NCBI RefSeq assembly: GCF_037977385.1 | Contig: NZ_CP150277.1 | Span: 372,001-436,000, forward strand | DNA: 64,000 nt | Reading direction: 5' to 3' | DNA from: Terribacillus sp. FSL K6-0262 | GTDB lineage: Bacteria; Bacillota; Bacilli; Bacillales; Amphibacillaceae | In this document: positions 20,795 through 29,705 of the stretch, piece by piece | Layout: every line of letters starts with the position of its first letter | Position numbering within the stretch: position 1 is the stretch's first letter | Notes under the pieces: model-generated | What the model saw: the letters and a program-made list of their open reading frames with translations, nothing else | Told to the model about the DNA's origin: nothing | Databases searched by the model: none | Made by a program: the position numbers and the translations under genes

Positions 20795-22138
20795 ATGGTT
20801 ACGATCAGTGAACAGGTTCAGCAGCATGAGGTACATGATCCATCCGTTCTGCAAAGGGCACGTGATATACTCAACAATTGCGCCTCTCCCCGTCTCATGC
20901 AGCAGGAAGTCATCCATGCAGTACAGCGAAATGCCATCTGGCGCGGAGAGGAATGTCTTAACCTTCTTGCTCCCGAGGCACCGACAAGCCCCACAGTCAG
21001 AAACCTTCTGGCATCAGAAGCTGGCACCCGAGCTGCTGAGGGCCATATCGGCCCCACCCAGCGCTGGTTTGCCGGAACCACTCATATCGACGAAATTGAA
21101 TCGCTCTGTGTGGAATTGCTGAAAAAAGTTTTCAAATCAAATTATGCAGATCACCGACTTGTCGCAAGTATGCTTGGCAACCTGACAGTTTACACAGCAT
21201 TGACCAAGCCTGGTGATGACATCATGACGATCCCGCAGCCAACAGGCGGTCACTCCAGCAATCGTAACGACGGTCCTGCGGGTATACGCGGCTTGAATAT
21301 TCATGATGTTCCGATGGATCCCGCAGAATTGACAGTTGATTTGGATGCTTTCAAAGCAAAAGCACGTGAAATCAAACCCAAACTCGTGGCACTCGGAGCA
21401 TCCATGACATTATTTCCCTTCCCTTTGAAAGAAATGTCCGCCATCGTGGCAGAATGGGGCGGAAAAATATTCTTTGATGGTGCGCATCAGCTCGGCCTGA
21501 TCGGCGGCGGACAATTCCAGGATCCACTTCGGGAAGGTGCTGTGATCATGACTGGCTCTGCCGGTAAAACATTCAGCGGACCGCAAAGCGGCATCATCGT
21601 ATGGAATGATCCAGAAATCAATAAATCGGTAACAGATGCCATCTTCCCGGCTTTGGCTGCAACACATCAAGTGAATCGAGTGGCTGCATTAGCCGCAGCG
21701 GCAGCAGAATTCCTTGCTTTTGGCGAAGAATATATGGCACAAATTGTCAAAAATGCACAAGCCTTGGGGACTGCCCTCCAGGAACGAGGGCTGACGATGC
21801 TCGGAGCCCATAAAGGCTTCACCCGCACACATCAGGTCATTGCCGATGTCCGTGCTTTTGGAAACGGACTGGACATCGCCAAAAAACTCGGACAAGCGAA
21901 TATCATTACAAATAAAAACCTCATTCCGACTGACCGGCCTGAGGATTGGGATTATCCAAGCGGTTTGCGCATCGGGACGACTGAAGTGACCAGATTAGGG
22001 ATGAAAGAAAAAGATATGGACACAATCGCAGATTTCATTTTAGCTGTATTGGAGGATAAAAAAACACCGGAAAAAATCCGGAAAGAGGTCATTGAATTCC
22101 GTAAACCATACCAGAAAATCCATTATTGCTTTGATTGA
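20795..22138 (+). CDS. SHMT-like PLP enzyme, substrate unknown
   Basis: 447 residues in the PLP fold type I, serine hydroxymethyltransferase superfamily. The aspartate that binds the pyridine is in IFFDGAHQLGLIGGGQF, and the PLP lysine is in TGSAGKTFSGPQSG (about residue 256), where SHMT proper has a THKTLRGP-type motif. The dissimilar lysine loop and N-terminus argue against GlyA itself; an aldolase or transaldolase on a beta-hydroxy amino acid is possible. The ATG follows AAAGGGG. It has its own GntR regulator upstream and a strong terminator after it, so it is a stand-alone regulated enzyme. Confidence 0.75.
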   Translation: MVTISEQVQQHEVHDPSVLQRARDILNNCASPRLMQQEVIHAVQRNAIWRGEECLNLLAPEAPTSPTVRNLLASEAGTRAAEGHIGPTQRWFAGTTHIDEIESLCVELLKKVFKSNYADHRLVASMLGNLTVYTALTKPGDDIMTIPQPTGGHSSNRNDGPAGIRGLNIHDVPMDPAELTVDLDAFKAKAREIKPKLVALGASMTLFPFPLKEMSAIVAEWGGKIFFDGAHQLGLIGGGQFQDPLREGAVIMTGSAGKTFSGPQSGIIVWNDPEINKSVTDAIFPALAATHQVNRVAALAAAAAEFLAFGEEYMAQIVKNAQALGTALQERGLTMLGAHKGFTRTHQVIADVRAFGNGLDIAKKLGQANIITNKNLIPTDRPEDWDYPSGLRIGTTEVTRLGMKEKDMDTIADFILAVLEDKKTPEKIRKEVIEFRKPYQKIHYCFD

Positions 22139-22152
22139 TGGCTGCATGATAA

Positions 22153-22194
22153 AAGGACCCTATGGTGAACATGACTGTTCACCATAGGGTCCTT
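22153..22194. terminator. Strong bidirectional terminator
   Basis: A perfect 19-bp stem (22153-22171 with 22176-22194, starting AAGGACCCTATGG) with a TGAC loop lies between the convergent SHMT-like and SDR genes. Confidence 0.85.
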
Positions 22195-22202
22195 CTTTCG
22201 CT

Positions 22203-22964
22203 TTATTGAATCGAGCCCTTCATATTCTCGTACATACCAGCGACAGCTTCATCGATTTCTTCCCTGGTCATTTTCCTGGCTTTTTCGGATCGGGCGTAGC
22301 CCATTTCCAAGCTGCCTGCTTCCATTTGTTCAAATATCGCATCGGCAAACTCATCCACCGGGGTTCCGAATGTGTGCAGCCCTGCGCCGCCCAGATCCGT
22401 ATTCACTGCTGGAGGCGCCACCTCGATTACTTGGACAGAAGTGTCGGAGAGCTGGTGTCTGATGCTGACCGTAAAGGAGTGCATTGCTGCTTTGGTAGCC
22501 GAATAAATCGGTGCGATCGCCATTGGCGTAAATCCTAAGCCGGAAGTGACATTAATGATAGCTGCAGCATCTTTCTTTGCGAAATATGGCGCAAACAGCA
22601 TGGCAAGATGCATCGGCGCCTCGATATTCGCTGTTATTTCTTGATTGAAATAACTCCAGTTATCCTTCGCATCGGCTGTCAGAATATTATAGCGCTGCTG
22701 GATTCCCGCATTATTTACAAGTACATTCACCTCTGGATGGTTTTCTGTCACCCAATCGAACAGCTCGATGCGATCTGTTTCCGATGAAACATCCGCCACG
22801 CGTGTGATAAGATCCGGATACTTTTCCTTTGCTTCCTGGAGTTTTGCTTCCCGGCGTCCGCAAACGATCACCTTGCTGCCAGCTTTGATGAACCTTTCCG
22901 CAAAAGCAAAACCGATCCCGGAGGCTCCGCCCGTGATCAATACTGTATTTCCTGACAAATTCAT
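22203..22964 (-). CDS. SDR family oxidoreductase (DltE-like)
   Basis: 253 residues, classical short-chain dehydrogenase. The NAD(P) loop is ITGGASGIG (about 9-17), NNAG is in VLVNNAGIQQ (about 86), and the catalytic YxxxK is in IYSATKAAMHSF (about 155). CGRREAK after strand two suggests NADP preference (inference). It resembles the DltE/YoxD-type reductases; the substrate is unknown. GAGGGACGG precedes the ATG. It is followed by the bidirectional terminator. Confidence 0.88.
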   Translation of the reverse strand: MNLSGNTVLITGGASGIGFAFAERFIKAGSKVIVCGRREAKLQEAKEKYPDLITRVADVSSETDRIELFDWVTENHPEVNVLVNNAGIQQRYNILTADAKDNWSYFNQEITANIEAPMHLAMLFAPYFAKKDAAAIINVTSGLGFTPMAIAPIYSATKAAMHSFTVSIRHQLSDTSVQVIEVAPPAVNTDLGGAGLHTFGTPVDEFADAIFEQMEAGSLEMGYARSEKARKMTREEIDEAVAGMYENMKGSIQ

Positions 22965-23056
22965 ATCCGTCCCTCTTTCCCATATATCCTTGATAAGCCT
23001 ATTTATTTTATCCTAGATACAATTCAGTCATCAAATAATCCGTCTTACAGTAAATC

Positions 23057-23590
23057 TTAGTCGGCAAATATCTTGTCAAAACAGAAATACAACTGATTAT
23101 TCACCGGCTTGGATTCGAATATAATCTTCCCAACTTTTACATAGCCTTTTTTCTCGTAAAAACCCAATGCATTTCGGTTCTTGGAAAAGGTGTCCAAGCG
23201 AATACCGGCATACCCTTGTTTCAATGCCGTTTCCTCGGCGAATTGCAGTATTTTTCCTCCATATCCTTTCCCTTGTGCCTCAGGATGTATACAAAAAGTG
23301 TGGAGAATTAAATTGCTGCCTTTTTTGCTGCGCCAATCCACTCTCTCCCATTCCGGGGATTCCCATTCATTCAATACAACCGCTCCCAGGACTCGTTCCT
23401 CTCTTTTCAGTACATATAATTCCTTGGCTTCAATTTTTTCTTTAAAGTAAGTCAGGTTGGGATAGTTTTCATCCCATTGAAATATCCCGCTTTTTTGGAG
23501 TTCCGCATTGCTTTCATCAAATAATGTTTGTATGGAATGCAAATCCATTGATGTAGCTGACTCAATGGATGCCTTATTCGCTTTGTTCAC
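23057..23590 (-). CDS. GNAT family N-acetyltransferase
   Basis: 177 residues. The acetyl-CoA site is visible as HPEAQGKGYGGKILQFAEE (Q/RxxGxG/A pattern), followed by GIRLDTFSKNRNALGFYEKKGY, the usual GNAT C-terminal motif. It probably starts at a GTG with AAGGTGG six bases upstream. The acceptor (amino acid, antibiotic or protein) cannot be told. Confidence 0.88.
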   Translation of the reverse strand: MNKANKASIESATSMDLHSIQTLFDESNAELQKSGIFQWDENYPNLTYFKEKIEAKELYVLKREERVLGAVVLNEWESPEWERVDWRSKKGSNLILHTFCIHPEAQGKGYGGKILQFAEETALKQGYAGIRLDTFSKNRNALGFYEKKGYVKVGKIIFESKPVNNQLYFCFDKIFAD

Positions 23591-23751
23591 GTTTGCCCAC
23601 CTTCTTCTCAGCAGCCATTTACATAGCCGGAAAGGATATTCTTTGTTGGAAAGCTGTCTTCTGATGTTTAGTATGACACCGCACTGCTAAATAATGTCGA
23701 TATGATGAAAAAGAGGATCTCAGCCAAGCTGCAAGAAGATCTTTTCGTGCA

Positions 23752-23868
23752 TTAGAAAATGATTGGCCGCACTGCTTCAGGATGCAGTTCATACACATTG
23801 TTTTCCCTCCGCATGAACCGATGCACGATCCATTCCCTCCTCATGGTGGCATAATCATCATGAAACTG
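23752..23868 (-). pseudogene. DUF2087 domain fossil
   Basis: On the minus strand the segment reads QFHDDYATMRREWIVHRF then MRRENNVYELHPEAVRPIIF and a stop. This matches the DUF2087 core (HDDxATxRRE...ReN.vYeL) and parallels the broken domain at 17575-17769. No in-frame start or upstream helix-turn-helix is present, and frames break before 23868. The rest of 23591-23938 shows nothing else. Confidence 0.6.
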
Positions 23869-23938
23869 CCTTCCAGAGCTTCTTGGATGGCTGTCTTATC
23901 ATCCCACGAAATATGCTGATCCTTCCTTGTTCGGTAAC

Positions 23939-24379
23939 TTAATTCCCGACGGTGAATTCATCATATACAACTATTCCCTTCCCATCTGATGAAAGCTCCT
24001 TTATCAGCCGGTAATCACCCTCGGTGAATCTGTGATCAAGGAGGTCCGTTTCAATGGATCCTTCGCTATTGGTACCGGGCTCAATGATCCAGCCATCCGA
24101 TTGGACTGCACTATCCCTTTTAAAAGGAACTTGAAACCATTTTTGTTGTGCGTCATCATATTTTTCTATCACAAAATCCCGTCCCTCCGCCAAGGTTAAA
24201 TCACTTTCATTCATAACTACGTAAGGTATTTCAATAGGAGCAGCAATGGTGCTGTCTTTTATCTCAAGTGATATGGACGGATTCGTTCCGCTTATGCCAT
24301 TTCCATATCGACTCGGTTCCAGCTCTCTTGCGCATCCGAACAAAACCAACAGCAAGAACAGCAAAATGAATCGCTTCAC
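23939..24379 (-). CDS. Small lipoprotein with Ig-like fold
   Basis: 146 residues from a GTG preceded by AAGGGGG. A signal peptide (VKRFILLFLLLVLFGC) ends in the lipobox LFGC, so it is anchored outside the membrane. The mature part has beta-strand patterns (SISLEIKDSTIAAPIEIPYV, VIEKYDDAQQKWFQVPF, GDYRLIKELS) resembling the Bacillus Ig-like domain of small lipoproteins. An upstream in-frame ATG at 24427 would destroy the signal peptide and is rejected. Function unknown. Confidence 0.75.
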   Translation of the reverse strand: MKRFILLFLLLVLFGCARELEPSRYGNGISGTNPSISLEIKDSTIAAPIEIPYVVMNESDLTLAEGRDFVIEKYDDAQQKWFQVPFKRDSAVQSDGWIIEPGTNSEGSIETDLLDHRFTEGDYRLIKELSSDGKGIVVYDEFTVGN

Positions 24380-24472
24380 CCCAACTACCCCCTTTTGACC
24401 AACTTTATCACAATTTTCACTTAGCAAAAATAACCATCACTCGTCAAATTCAGAATAAACCAAAATTAGGGG

Positions 24473-24501
24473 TTGATTCTGAGGGAGGGAAGCATTATCA
24501 T
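24473..24501 (+). promoter_or_regulatory. sigma-A promoter of tsuA-tsuB
   Basis: TTGATT (24473-24478) and TATCAT (24496-24501) are 17 bp apart, placing the start near 24508, 35 bases before the tsuA ATG. Confidence 0.65.
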
Positions 24502-24542
24502 AAAAACTTATAAGAATACTCGGGTTAAGAAGGGGTGTTTCG

Positions 24543-25604
24543 ATGATCCAAATGATCTTAACAGGCTTGTTATGCGGAGCCCTGCTTGGCTTTGTCATGC
24601 AGCGGGGCCGTTTTTGTTTGACAGGCGGCTTTCGCGATATGTATTTAGCGAAAGATAACCGGATGTTTTATGCCCTGCTGATTGCAATTGCCATTCAAAG
24701 TATCGGCGTTTATACATTGATCAGTTTGGGAGTTTTTGAATTCAGTGCAGGTACACTGCCCATCATTGCGGTAATCATCGGTTCTTTCATCTTTGGTATC
24801 GGTATTGTTTTTGCTGGCGGCTGTGCAACAGGCACTTGGTATCGTGCCGGGGAAGGTCTGATCGGCAGCTGGATTGCACTGGCAGGTTATATGCTTACAG
24901 CTGCCATGATGAAGTCTGGTGCATTGCTGCCCTTGGACACAACGGTAAAAGAAGTACAGCTGGAGAATAACTCCATCGCCGCAACTTTCGGGGTGAACAA
25001 TTGGATATTGATCGGCTTATTCACTGTGATAGTCGGGTTGATCGTTTATCGTACGCTGCGCAAACCACAAGTAAAGATTCCTGGTTTGAAGCCAAAAAGA
25101 ACTGGTCTGGCACATATTCTATTCGAGAAGCGCTGGCATCCTTTCATAACGGCAATTCTCATCGGGCTCATTGCTATCCTGGCTTGGCCATTGAGTGTTG
25201 CTGCCGGACGCATCTCAGGTTTGGGCATCACGACGCCTTCTGCAAATATCCTTCAATTTTTAGTGACAGGGGAATGGAGCTTCATCAACTGGGGTGTCTT
25301 CCTTGTGCTTGGCATCTTCATAGGATCTTTGTTCGCAGCAAAAATGAGCGGTGAATTCCGGTTCAGGCTGCCTGATGTGAAAACAACCATCCAAAGCTTC
25401 AGCGGCGGAATCATGATGGGCTTCGGTGCAGCCTTAGCGGGCGGCTGTTCGATCGGCAACGGTCTTGTGATGACTGCCATGATGACGTGGCAAGGATGGA
25501 TTTCGTTGGCATTCATGATTTTAGGAACATGGACAGCTTCTTACTTTGTCTATGTACGGCCGCGTAAGAAAACCAGACAATCAACACATGCAATACCAGC
25601 ATAA
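24543..25604 (+). CDS. tsuA: YeeE/YedE thiosulfate transporter TsuA
   Basis: 353 residues, polytopic (about nine hydrophobic segments). The conserved cysteine motifs of the family are present: RGRFCLTG near the N-terminus, GGCATGTWYR (about 98) and GGCSIGNGL (about 302). In TsuA these cysteines relay thiosulfate across the membrane. The start follows AAGGGG. A TusA-like protein gene follows by 14 bases, the usual TsuA-TsuB pairing. Confidence 0.9.
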   Translation: MIQMILTGLLCGALLGFVMQRGRFCLTGGFRDMYLAKDNRMFYALLIAIAIQSIGVYTLISLGVFEFSAGTLPIIAVIIGSFIFGIGIVFAGGCATGTWYRAGEGLIGSWIALAGYMLTAAMMKSGALLPLDTTVKEVQLENNSIAATFGVNNWILIGLFTVIVGLIVYRTLRKPQVKIPGLKPKRTGLAHILFEKRWHPFITAILIGLIAILAWPLSVAAGRISGLGITTPSANILQFLVTGEWSFINWGVFLVLGIFIGSLFAAKMSGEFRFRLPDVKTTIQSFSGGIMMGFGAALAGGCSIGNGLVMTAMMTWQGWISLAFMILGTWTASYFVYVRPRKKTRQSTHAIPA

Positions 25605-25618
25605 AGGAGTGTATTCAA

Positions 25619-25843
25619 ATGAAGAAAACATTGGAAGTAATGGGAATGGTCTGCCCCTTCCCATTAGTGGAAGCAAAGGAAGCCATAAAAGACCTGCATT
25701 CCGGCGATGAGCTGGAGGTGCAATTCGATTGCACCCAGGGAACCGAATCCATTCCCAGATGGGCTGCCGAAGCAGGTCATGAAGTAACTGCATATGAGCA
25801 ATTGGGTGAGGCCGCTTGGACAATAACGATCAAAAAGAAATAG
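25619..25843 (+). CDS. tsuB: TusA-family sulfur carrier TsuB
   Basis: 74 residues with the CPFP motif at cysteine 12 (MVCPFPLVEAKEA), the thiol that accepts or hydrolyses sulfur in the TusA fold. It is encoded directly after the thiosulfate permease with AAAGGAG before the ATG. It probably takes thiosulfate delivered by TsuA in the cytoplasm. Confidence 0.9.
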   Translation: MKKTLEVMGMVCPFPLVEAKEAIKDLHSGDELEVQFDCTQGTESIPRWAAEAGHEVTAYEQLGEAAWTITIKKK

Positions 25844-25907
25844 CTTGTCAAGATTATCATCATCGACTGATGCACAACAAAAAATCAGATGGTCCAACAA
25901 GAAACCC

Positions 25908-25936
25908 TTTACAAATCGTTTTTCTTTTTTTACTAT
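25908..25936 (+). promoter_or_regulatory. sigma-A promoter of the ykoFEDC operon
   Basis: TTTACA (25908-25913) and TACTAT (25931-25936) are separated by 17 bp, giving a start about 20 bases before the TPP aptamer. Confidence 0.7.
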
Positions 25937-25963
25937 TAACCTATCAATTGCATAACGAGCGAC

Positions 25964-26051
25964 GCACTGGGGGAGCTGGCAACGGCTGAGAGGAATCATG
26001 TGATTCTGACCCTTTGAACTCGATCTGGATAATACCAGCGTGGGGAAGTGC
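25964..26051 (+). promoter_or_regulatory. TPP riboswitch (thi box)
   Basis: The conserved blocks GGCTGAGA (25984), GACCCTTTGAAC (26008) and GATCTGGATAATACCAGCG (26022) are present and closed by a GCAC/GTGC helix. This is the thiamine pyrophosphate aptamer. With the terminator at 26086 it should shut the downstream transporter when TPP is plentiful. Confidence 0.96.
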
Positions 26052-26085
26052 AGCCAGAATGGTCCTATTCTTTTGTGTATATTCT

Positions 26086-26117
26086 GCGACTGCGCCCTAT
26101 GGTGCCGTCGCTTTTTT
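26086..26117 (+). terminator. Riboswitch expression-platform terminator
   Basis: GCGACtGCgCC and GGtGCcGTCGC pair around a CTAT loop and are followed by TTTTTT, 35 bases after the TPP aptamer. Confidence 0.85.
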
Positions 26118-26144
26118 ATTTGCAAAAAATCAGGAGGATTCTTT

Positions 26145-26753
26145 ATGGAAATGCAAAATCAATGCGGAACAAGCAGAATCGCAGGCTGCAGCTTTTCGGT
26201 TTACCCGATGGCGGACAGATTCAAGGAAATCATTTTGGAGGCATTGGAAGCCGTCGATACCTCAAAAGTATGGATCGAGACGGATGATGTGACAACGCTT
26301 GTGCGCGGAAGGATTCCGCATGTATTCGATGTCACCTCTGCTATATTTTTGGCAGCAGCCAAAGACGGTGAGCATGTCGTGTTCAATGGCACTTACTCGA
26401 TCGGCTGTCCTGGTGATTCTGCAGGAGATGTCTATATGGCCGAAGACGAGGTCAAGCTCAACCTTCCGACCACGGGAGGCATGAAGCTGGATACCGCATC
26501 CAAATTCTCGCTCTATCCATTAGGCGGCGGCAATTATATGGACACCATCTACAGCCAGATCGAGAATATGCGCTCTCACGGTATCGCTGTATCCAAGTCT
26601 CATTATTCCACCCGGCTTGATGGCAATGCCGTTGATGTTTTTGAAGGATTGGAGCATGTATTCACCGAAACGGAGAGCTCCGGATCTTCCCATACCGTCA
26701 TGACGGTCACCATGTCAGCTAACAGTCCTTCTGCCAAGGATGTGATCAAATGA
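26145..26753 (+). CDS. ykoF: YkoF HMP/thiamine-binding protein
   Basis: 202 residues, two tandem ferredoxin-like repeats that bind thiamine or its hydroxymethylpyrimidine moiety in the cytoplasm. The opening GTSRIAGCSFSVYPMADRF and the second-half echo YMDTIYSQIENMRSHGIAVSKSHYST show the internal repeat. The start ATG has CAGGAGGA upstream; the frame is open earlier through the riboswitch but those starts are inside RNA structure. Its end overlaps ykoE by ATGA. Confidence 0.92.
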   Translation: MEMQNQCGTSRIAGCSFSVYPMADRFKEIILEALEAVDTSKVWIETDDVTTLVRGRIPHVFDVTSAIFLAAAKDGEHVVFNGTYSIGCPGDSAGDVYMAEDEVKLNLPTTGGMKLDTASKFSLYPLGGGNYMDTIYSQIENMRSHGIAVSKSHYSTRLDGNAVDVFEGLEHVFTETESSGSSHTVMTVTMSANSPSAKDVIK

Positions 26754-27328
26754 AAAGCTGGCGGATGAAGGATATTGTCGTCATGGCTGCGCTTGCTGTC
26801 GTATTCGGTATTGTGTATCTATTATTCCTGCCTGTCAACGTGGTGATGATGGGGCTTGTCGGACCGATCGGGACCGATATCATCTTTGGAGTCTGGTTCC
26901 TTGTCTCCATCGTGGCTGCCTATATCATCCAAAAACCTGGTGTCGCCCTTGTTTCGGAAACGATTGCCGGCATCGTCGAGGTGCTGATCGGCAGCAGTGC
27001 CGGTCCAATCGTCATCCTTACGGCTATCGTGCAGGGACTTGGTTCAGAAGCTGTATTTGCCATGACACGCTATCGTTCTTATCATGTGTTCGTATTGATG
27101 GGTGCCGGCGTGGGCGCCGCCATCACAAGCTTCATCTGGGGATACTTCCGCGGAGGCTTTGCCGCGCTTGATCCTTCCTATGTTGCGCTTATGTTGATAG
27201 TACGGATCATCAGCGGCGCTGTCATTAGCGGCCTGATCGGTAAAGCTATCAGTGAGGCGCTGGCTAAAACAGGAACGTTGACGAGCTTCCCGCTCGGCAA
27301 AATGCATCGCCAGCGAAAAGCAGGATGA
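26750..27328 (+). CDS. ykoE: YkoE, substrate-binding S component of ECF transporter
   Basis: 192 residues with about six membrane helices, from MKDIVVMAALAVVFGIVYLL to LIVRIISGAVISGLIGKAI. It is the membrane S component that recognises HMP/thiamine and docks onto the YkoC/YkoD energy module. It is coupled by four-base overlaps to both neighbours. Confidence 0.92.
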   Translation: MKSWRMKDIVVMAALAVVFGIVYLLFLPVNVVMMGLVGPIGTDIIFGVWFLVSIVAAYIIQKPGVALVSETIAGIVEVLIGSSAGPIVILTAIVQGLGSEAVFAMTRYRSYHVFVLMGAGVGAAITSFIWGYFRGGFAALDPSYVALMLIVRIISGAVISGLIGKAISEALAKTGTLTSFPLGKMHRQRKAG

Positions 27329-28932
27329 AAAAGCCGATTCTGGAAGTCGACCAGCTGACCGTTGCCTTCGCGGAAGAAAGCAGCCCCACTTTATCCAAGT
27401 TGAGCTTTAGGATGCTGGAAGGTGACAGCATGCTCCTTCTTGGACCAAGCGGTTCCGGGAAAAGCACACTCACCTATTGCCTGAATGGTTTATATCCGAA
27501 AGAGCTCGACGGGGAAATGAGCGGTGACATCTTCTTTGCCGGTACGAATATCGAGGATTACAAAAGCGGGAAAATCAATTTGGAGGTCGGGACTGTATTC
27601 CAAGATCCCGAAACTCAATTTTGCATGCTGACGGTGGAGGATGAAATTGCCTTCGGGCTGGAAAATAAGAAGCTGCCTGCAGGAATGATGGATGCAGAAA
27701 TTGATCGTGTCCTCCATCTTGTCGGTTTACAGCACAGGCGAAAGGACCGGATTCATACCCTTTCCGGCGGACAGAAACAAAAGGTGGCATTGGCAGCAGT
27801 GCTGGCGCTCCAGCCTAAATTGCTCATTCTCGATGAGCCGACGGCCAATCTGGATCCGGCTGCGAGTAAAGATCTTGTGCAAACTATCCGCCGTTTACAG
27901 GAACAACAGGATATCACGCTCCTGATCATCGAACATAATATCGATTACTGGCTGCCGATCGTCAATCGTGCTTTATTATTAGATCGTGACGGCACCCTAT
28001 TCTTCGATGGTGCACTGGATGATGCCATCAATCTTTATGATGAGGAACTGGGGCGGCGCGGCATTTGGCTGCCCGAAGCTGTTCGCCTCGCCAAGCAAGC
28101 ACAGCTTCCGAAGCCTTGGCCGCTTACGATCAACCTGCTTCCCGATGGTTTGCAGTTCCAGGCATCAGCAGCGGAAACAATACAATCCAGGGATAAACTC
28201 ATCCGTATGGAAAATGCTGTTTTTCAACATCAAGAAAAAGTCTTGCTGAACATCCCGTCCCTCGACATCCAGCAGGGTGAATTCCTGGCAATCACAGGAA
28301 AAAACGGCAGCGGCAAGACGCTTCTTTCCAAACTGCTGACCGGTCTGCTCAAACCCAATGACGGAACAGTCGAATTTCTCGGCAAAAGACTCAGCCGCTG
28401 GAAAACGGATGAGCTTTACCGGCAAATAGGCTATGTGTTCCAAAATCCAGAGCACCAGTTCCTCACCGACTCTGTCTGGGGAGAAATTGCCTTTGGCCAG
28501 GAGATAAACGAGGGAAGAATCCAGGATATCCTGGAGGAAATTCAATTAGCTGCACAAGCTGACAGGCATCCTTTCGCCTTGAGCCAGGGGCAAAAAAGAC
28601 GGCTCAGCGTGGCGACGATGCTTGTCCAGGAACCACAGCTGCTTGTCCTTGATGAACCTACATTCGGCCAGGACAGCCATACGACCGACGTGCTGATGGA
28701 TCTGATCTGCAAACATCACCAGCGCGGCTGCACCATTGTCATGATTACACACGATATGGAGCTGGTCGATCGTTATGCCACACGCGTTTTGATTGTCGAG
28801 CAAGGCAGCATCGTACAGGATGACAAGCCAGGGACCATTTGGTCCACGGCCAATCTGACCGACTATGGACTCTCCCTCCCTGCCAGAGAAGCTTATCGAA
28901 AGCGCAAACAGGAGGCGAGCCTTTATGCATAA
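27325..28932 (+). CDS. ykoD: YkoD, fused double ABC ATPase of ECF transporter
   Basis: 535 residues with two complete ATPase halves. Walker A motifs are GPSGSGKST (about 38) and GKNGSGKT (about 322). Signatures are LSGGQKQK and LSQGQKRR, and Walker B motifs are LLILDEPTANLDP and LLVLDEPTFGQDS. The second signature has LSQGQ for LSGGQ, common in ECF ATPases. This protein powers uptake together with YkoC. Confidence 0.94.
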   Translation: MKKPILEVDQLTVAFAEESSPTLSKLSFRMLEGDSMLLLGPSGSGKSTLTYCLNGLYPKELDGEMSGDIFFAGTNIEDYKSGKINLEVGTVFQDPETQFCMLTVEDEIAFGLENKKLPAGMMDAEIDRVLHLVGLQHRRKDRIHTLSGGQKQKVALAAVLALQPKLLILDEPTANLDPAASKDLVQTIRRLQEQQDITLLIIEHNIDYWLPIVNRALLLDRDGTLFFDGALDDAINLYDEELGRRGIWLPEAVRLAKQAQLPKPWPLTINLLPDGLQFQASAAETIQSRDKLIRMENAVFQHQEKVLLNIPSLDIQQGEFLAITGKNGSGKTLLSKLLTGLLKPNDGTVEFLGKRLSRWKTDELYRQIGYVFQNPEHQFLTDSVWGEIAFGQEINEGRIQDILEEIQLAAQADRHPFALSQGQKRRLSVATMLVQEPQLLVLDEPTFGQDSHTTDVLMDLICKHHQRGCTIVMITHDMELVDRYATRVLIVEQGSIVQDDKPGTIWSTANLTDYGLSLPAREAYRKRKQEASLYA

Positions 28933-29662
28933 CATCAACCCAAGCGTCAAAGCTGGAACCGTGACGCTTGCAGCGATCATCATCGCTTTCCTTTTTGATC
29001 CGATCGCACTCCTTCTGTATATTGGCTGGACAATCGCTGTTACATTGCTGTTCGGGAGGGTACAGATAAAGAAATATCTTCTTTATCTGCTCCCCTTCAC
29101 ATTATTCGCGCTTGGCATGCTGGTTTCCACACTGCTGTTTGCAAAGACACCAGAAAATCCAGCCATCACCCAGCAGTTCCTGTTCTGGGATTTGCCGAAG
29201 GAAACGGTACAGGATGCACTCGCATTGGCCATCCGCGTATTCAGCTATGCCACGCTGTCCCTGCTTTTCGTCCTGACTACAGACAAAGTGGCATTCATCT
29301 TGAGCCTGATCCAGCAATGTCGTGTTTCACCCAAGCTTGCGTACGGTATTCTGGCCGGCTATCGCTTCCTGCCATTATTAAAGGATGAGCTATCGACAAT
29401 CCGTTCAGCCCATCTCATCCGAGGCGCCAGAACCAAGACCAGCCGTTTTACCAGGTACAAACAATACACCCTCCCGCTGCTGGCCAGCGCCATCCGCAAA
29501 GCCGAGCGTACAGCCGTTGCCATGGAATCCAAAGGTTTCACAGGCGAGAGGGACCGTACATTTTACCGCTCCTATCACGTACGCTGGACCGATTGGGCAT
29601 TTGCCATCGTCATGTTGGGAGCCCTCCTTCTCTGTATCGTTGTTTCTGGATCGTTTCAGTAA
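28925..29662 (+). CDS. ykoC: YkoC, transmembrane T component of ECF transporter
   Basis: 245 residues. Four to five hydrophobic helices are followed by the coupling motifs of EcfT proteins, e.g. SAHLIRGARTK and RKAERTAVAMESKGFTGERD. The ATG at 28925 overlaps the end of ykoD and follows AGGAGG; an upstream in-frame ATG at 28865 would add 20 residues inside ykoD and is rejected. Confidence 0.92.
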   Translation: MHNINPSVKAGTVTLAAIIIAFLFDPIALLLYIGWTIAVTLLFGRVQIKKYLLYLLPFTLFALGMLVSTLLFAKTPENPAITQQFLFWDLPKETVQDALALAIRVFSYATLSLLFVLTTDKVAFILSLIQQCRVSPKLAYGILAGYRFLPLLKDELSTIRSAHLIRGARTKTSRFTRYKQYTLPLLASAIRKAERTAVAMESKGFTGERDRTFYRSYHVRWTDWAFAIVMLGALLLCIVVSGSFQ

Positions 29663-29705
29663 CAAGCAGAAGGGTTATACTGGATGAAAAAAAGGAGAGA
29701 TGACC

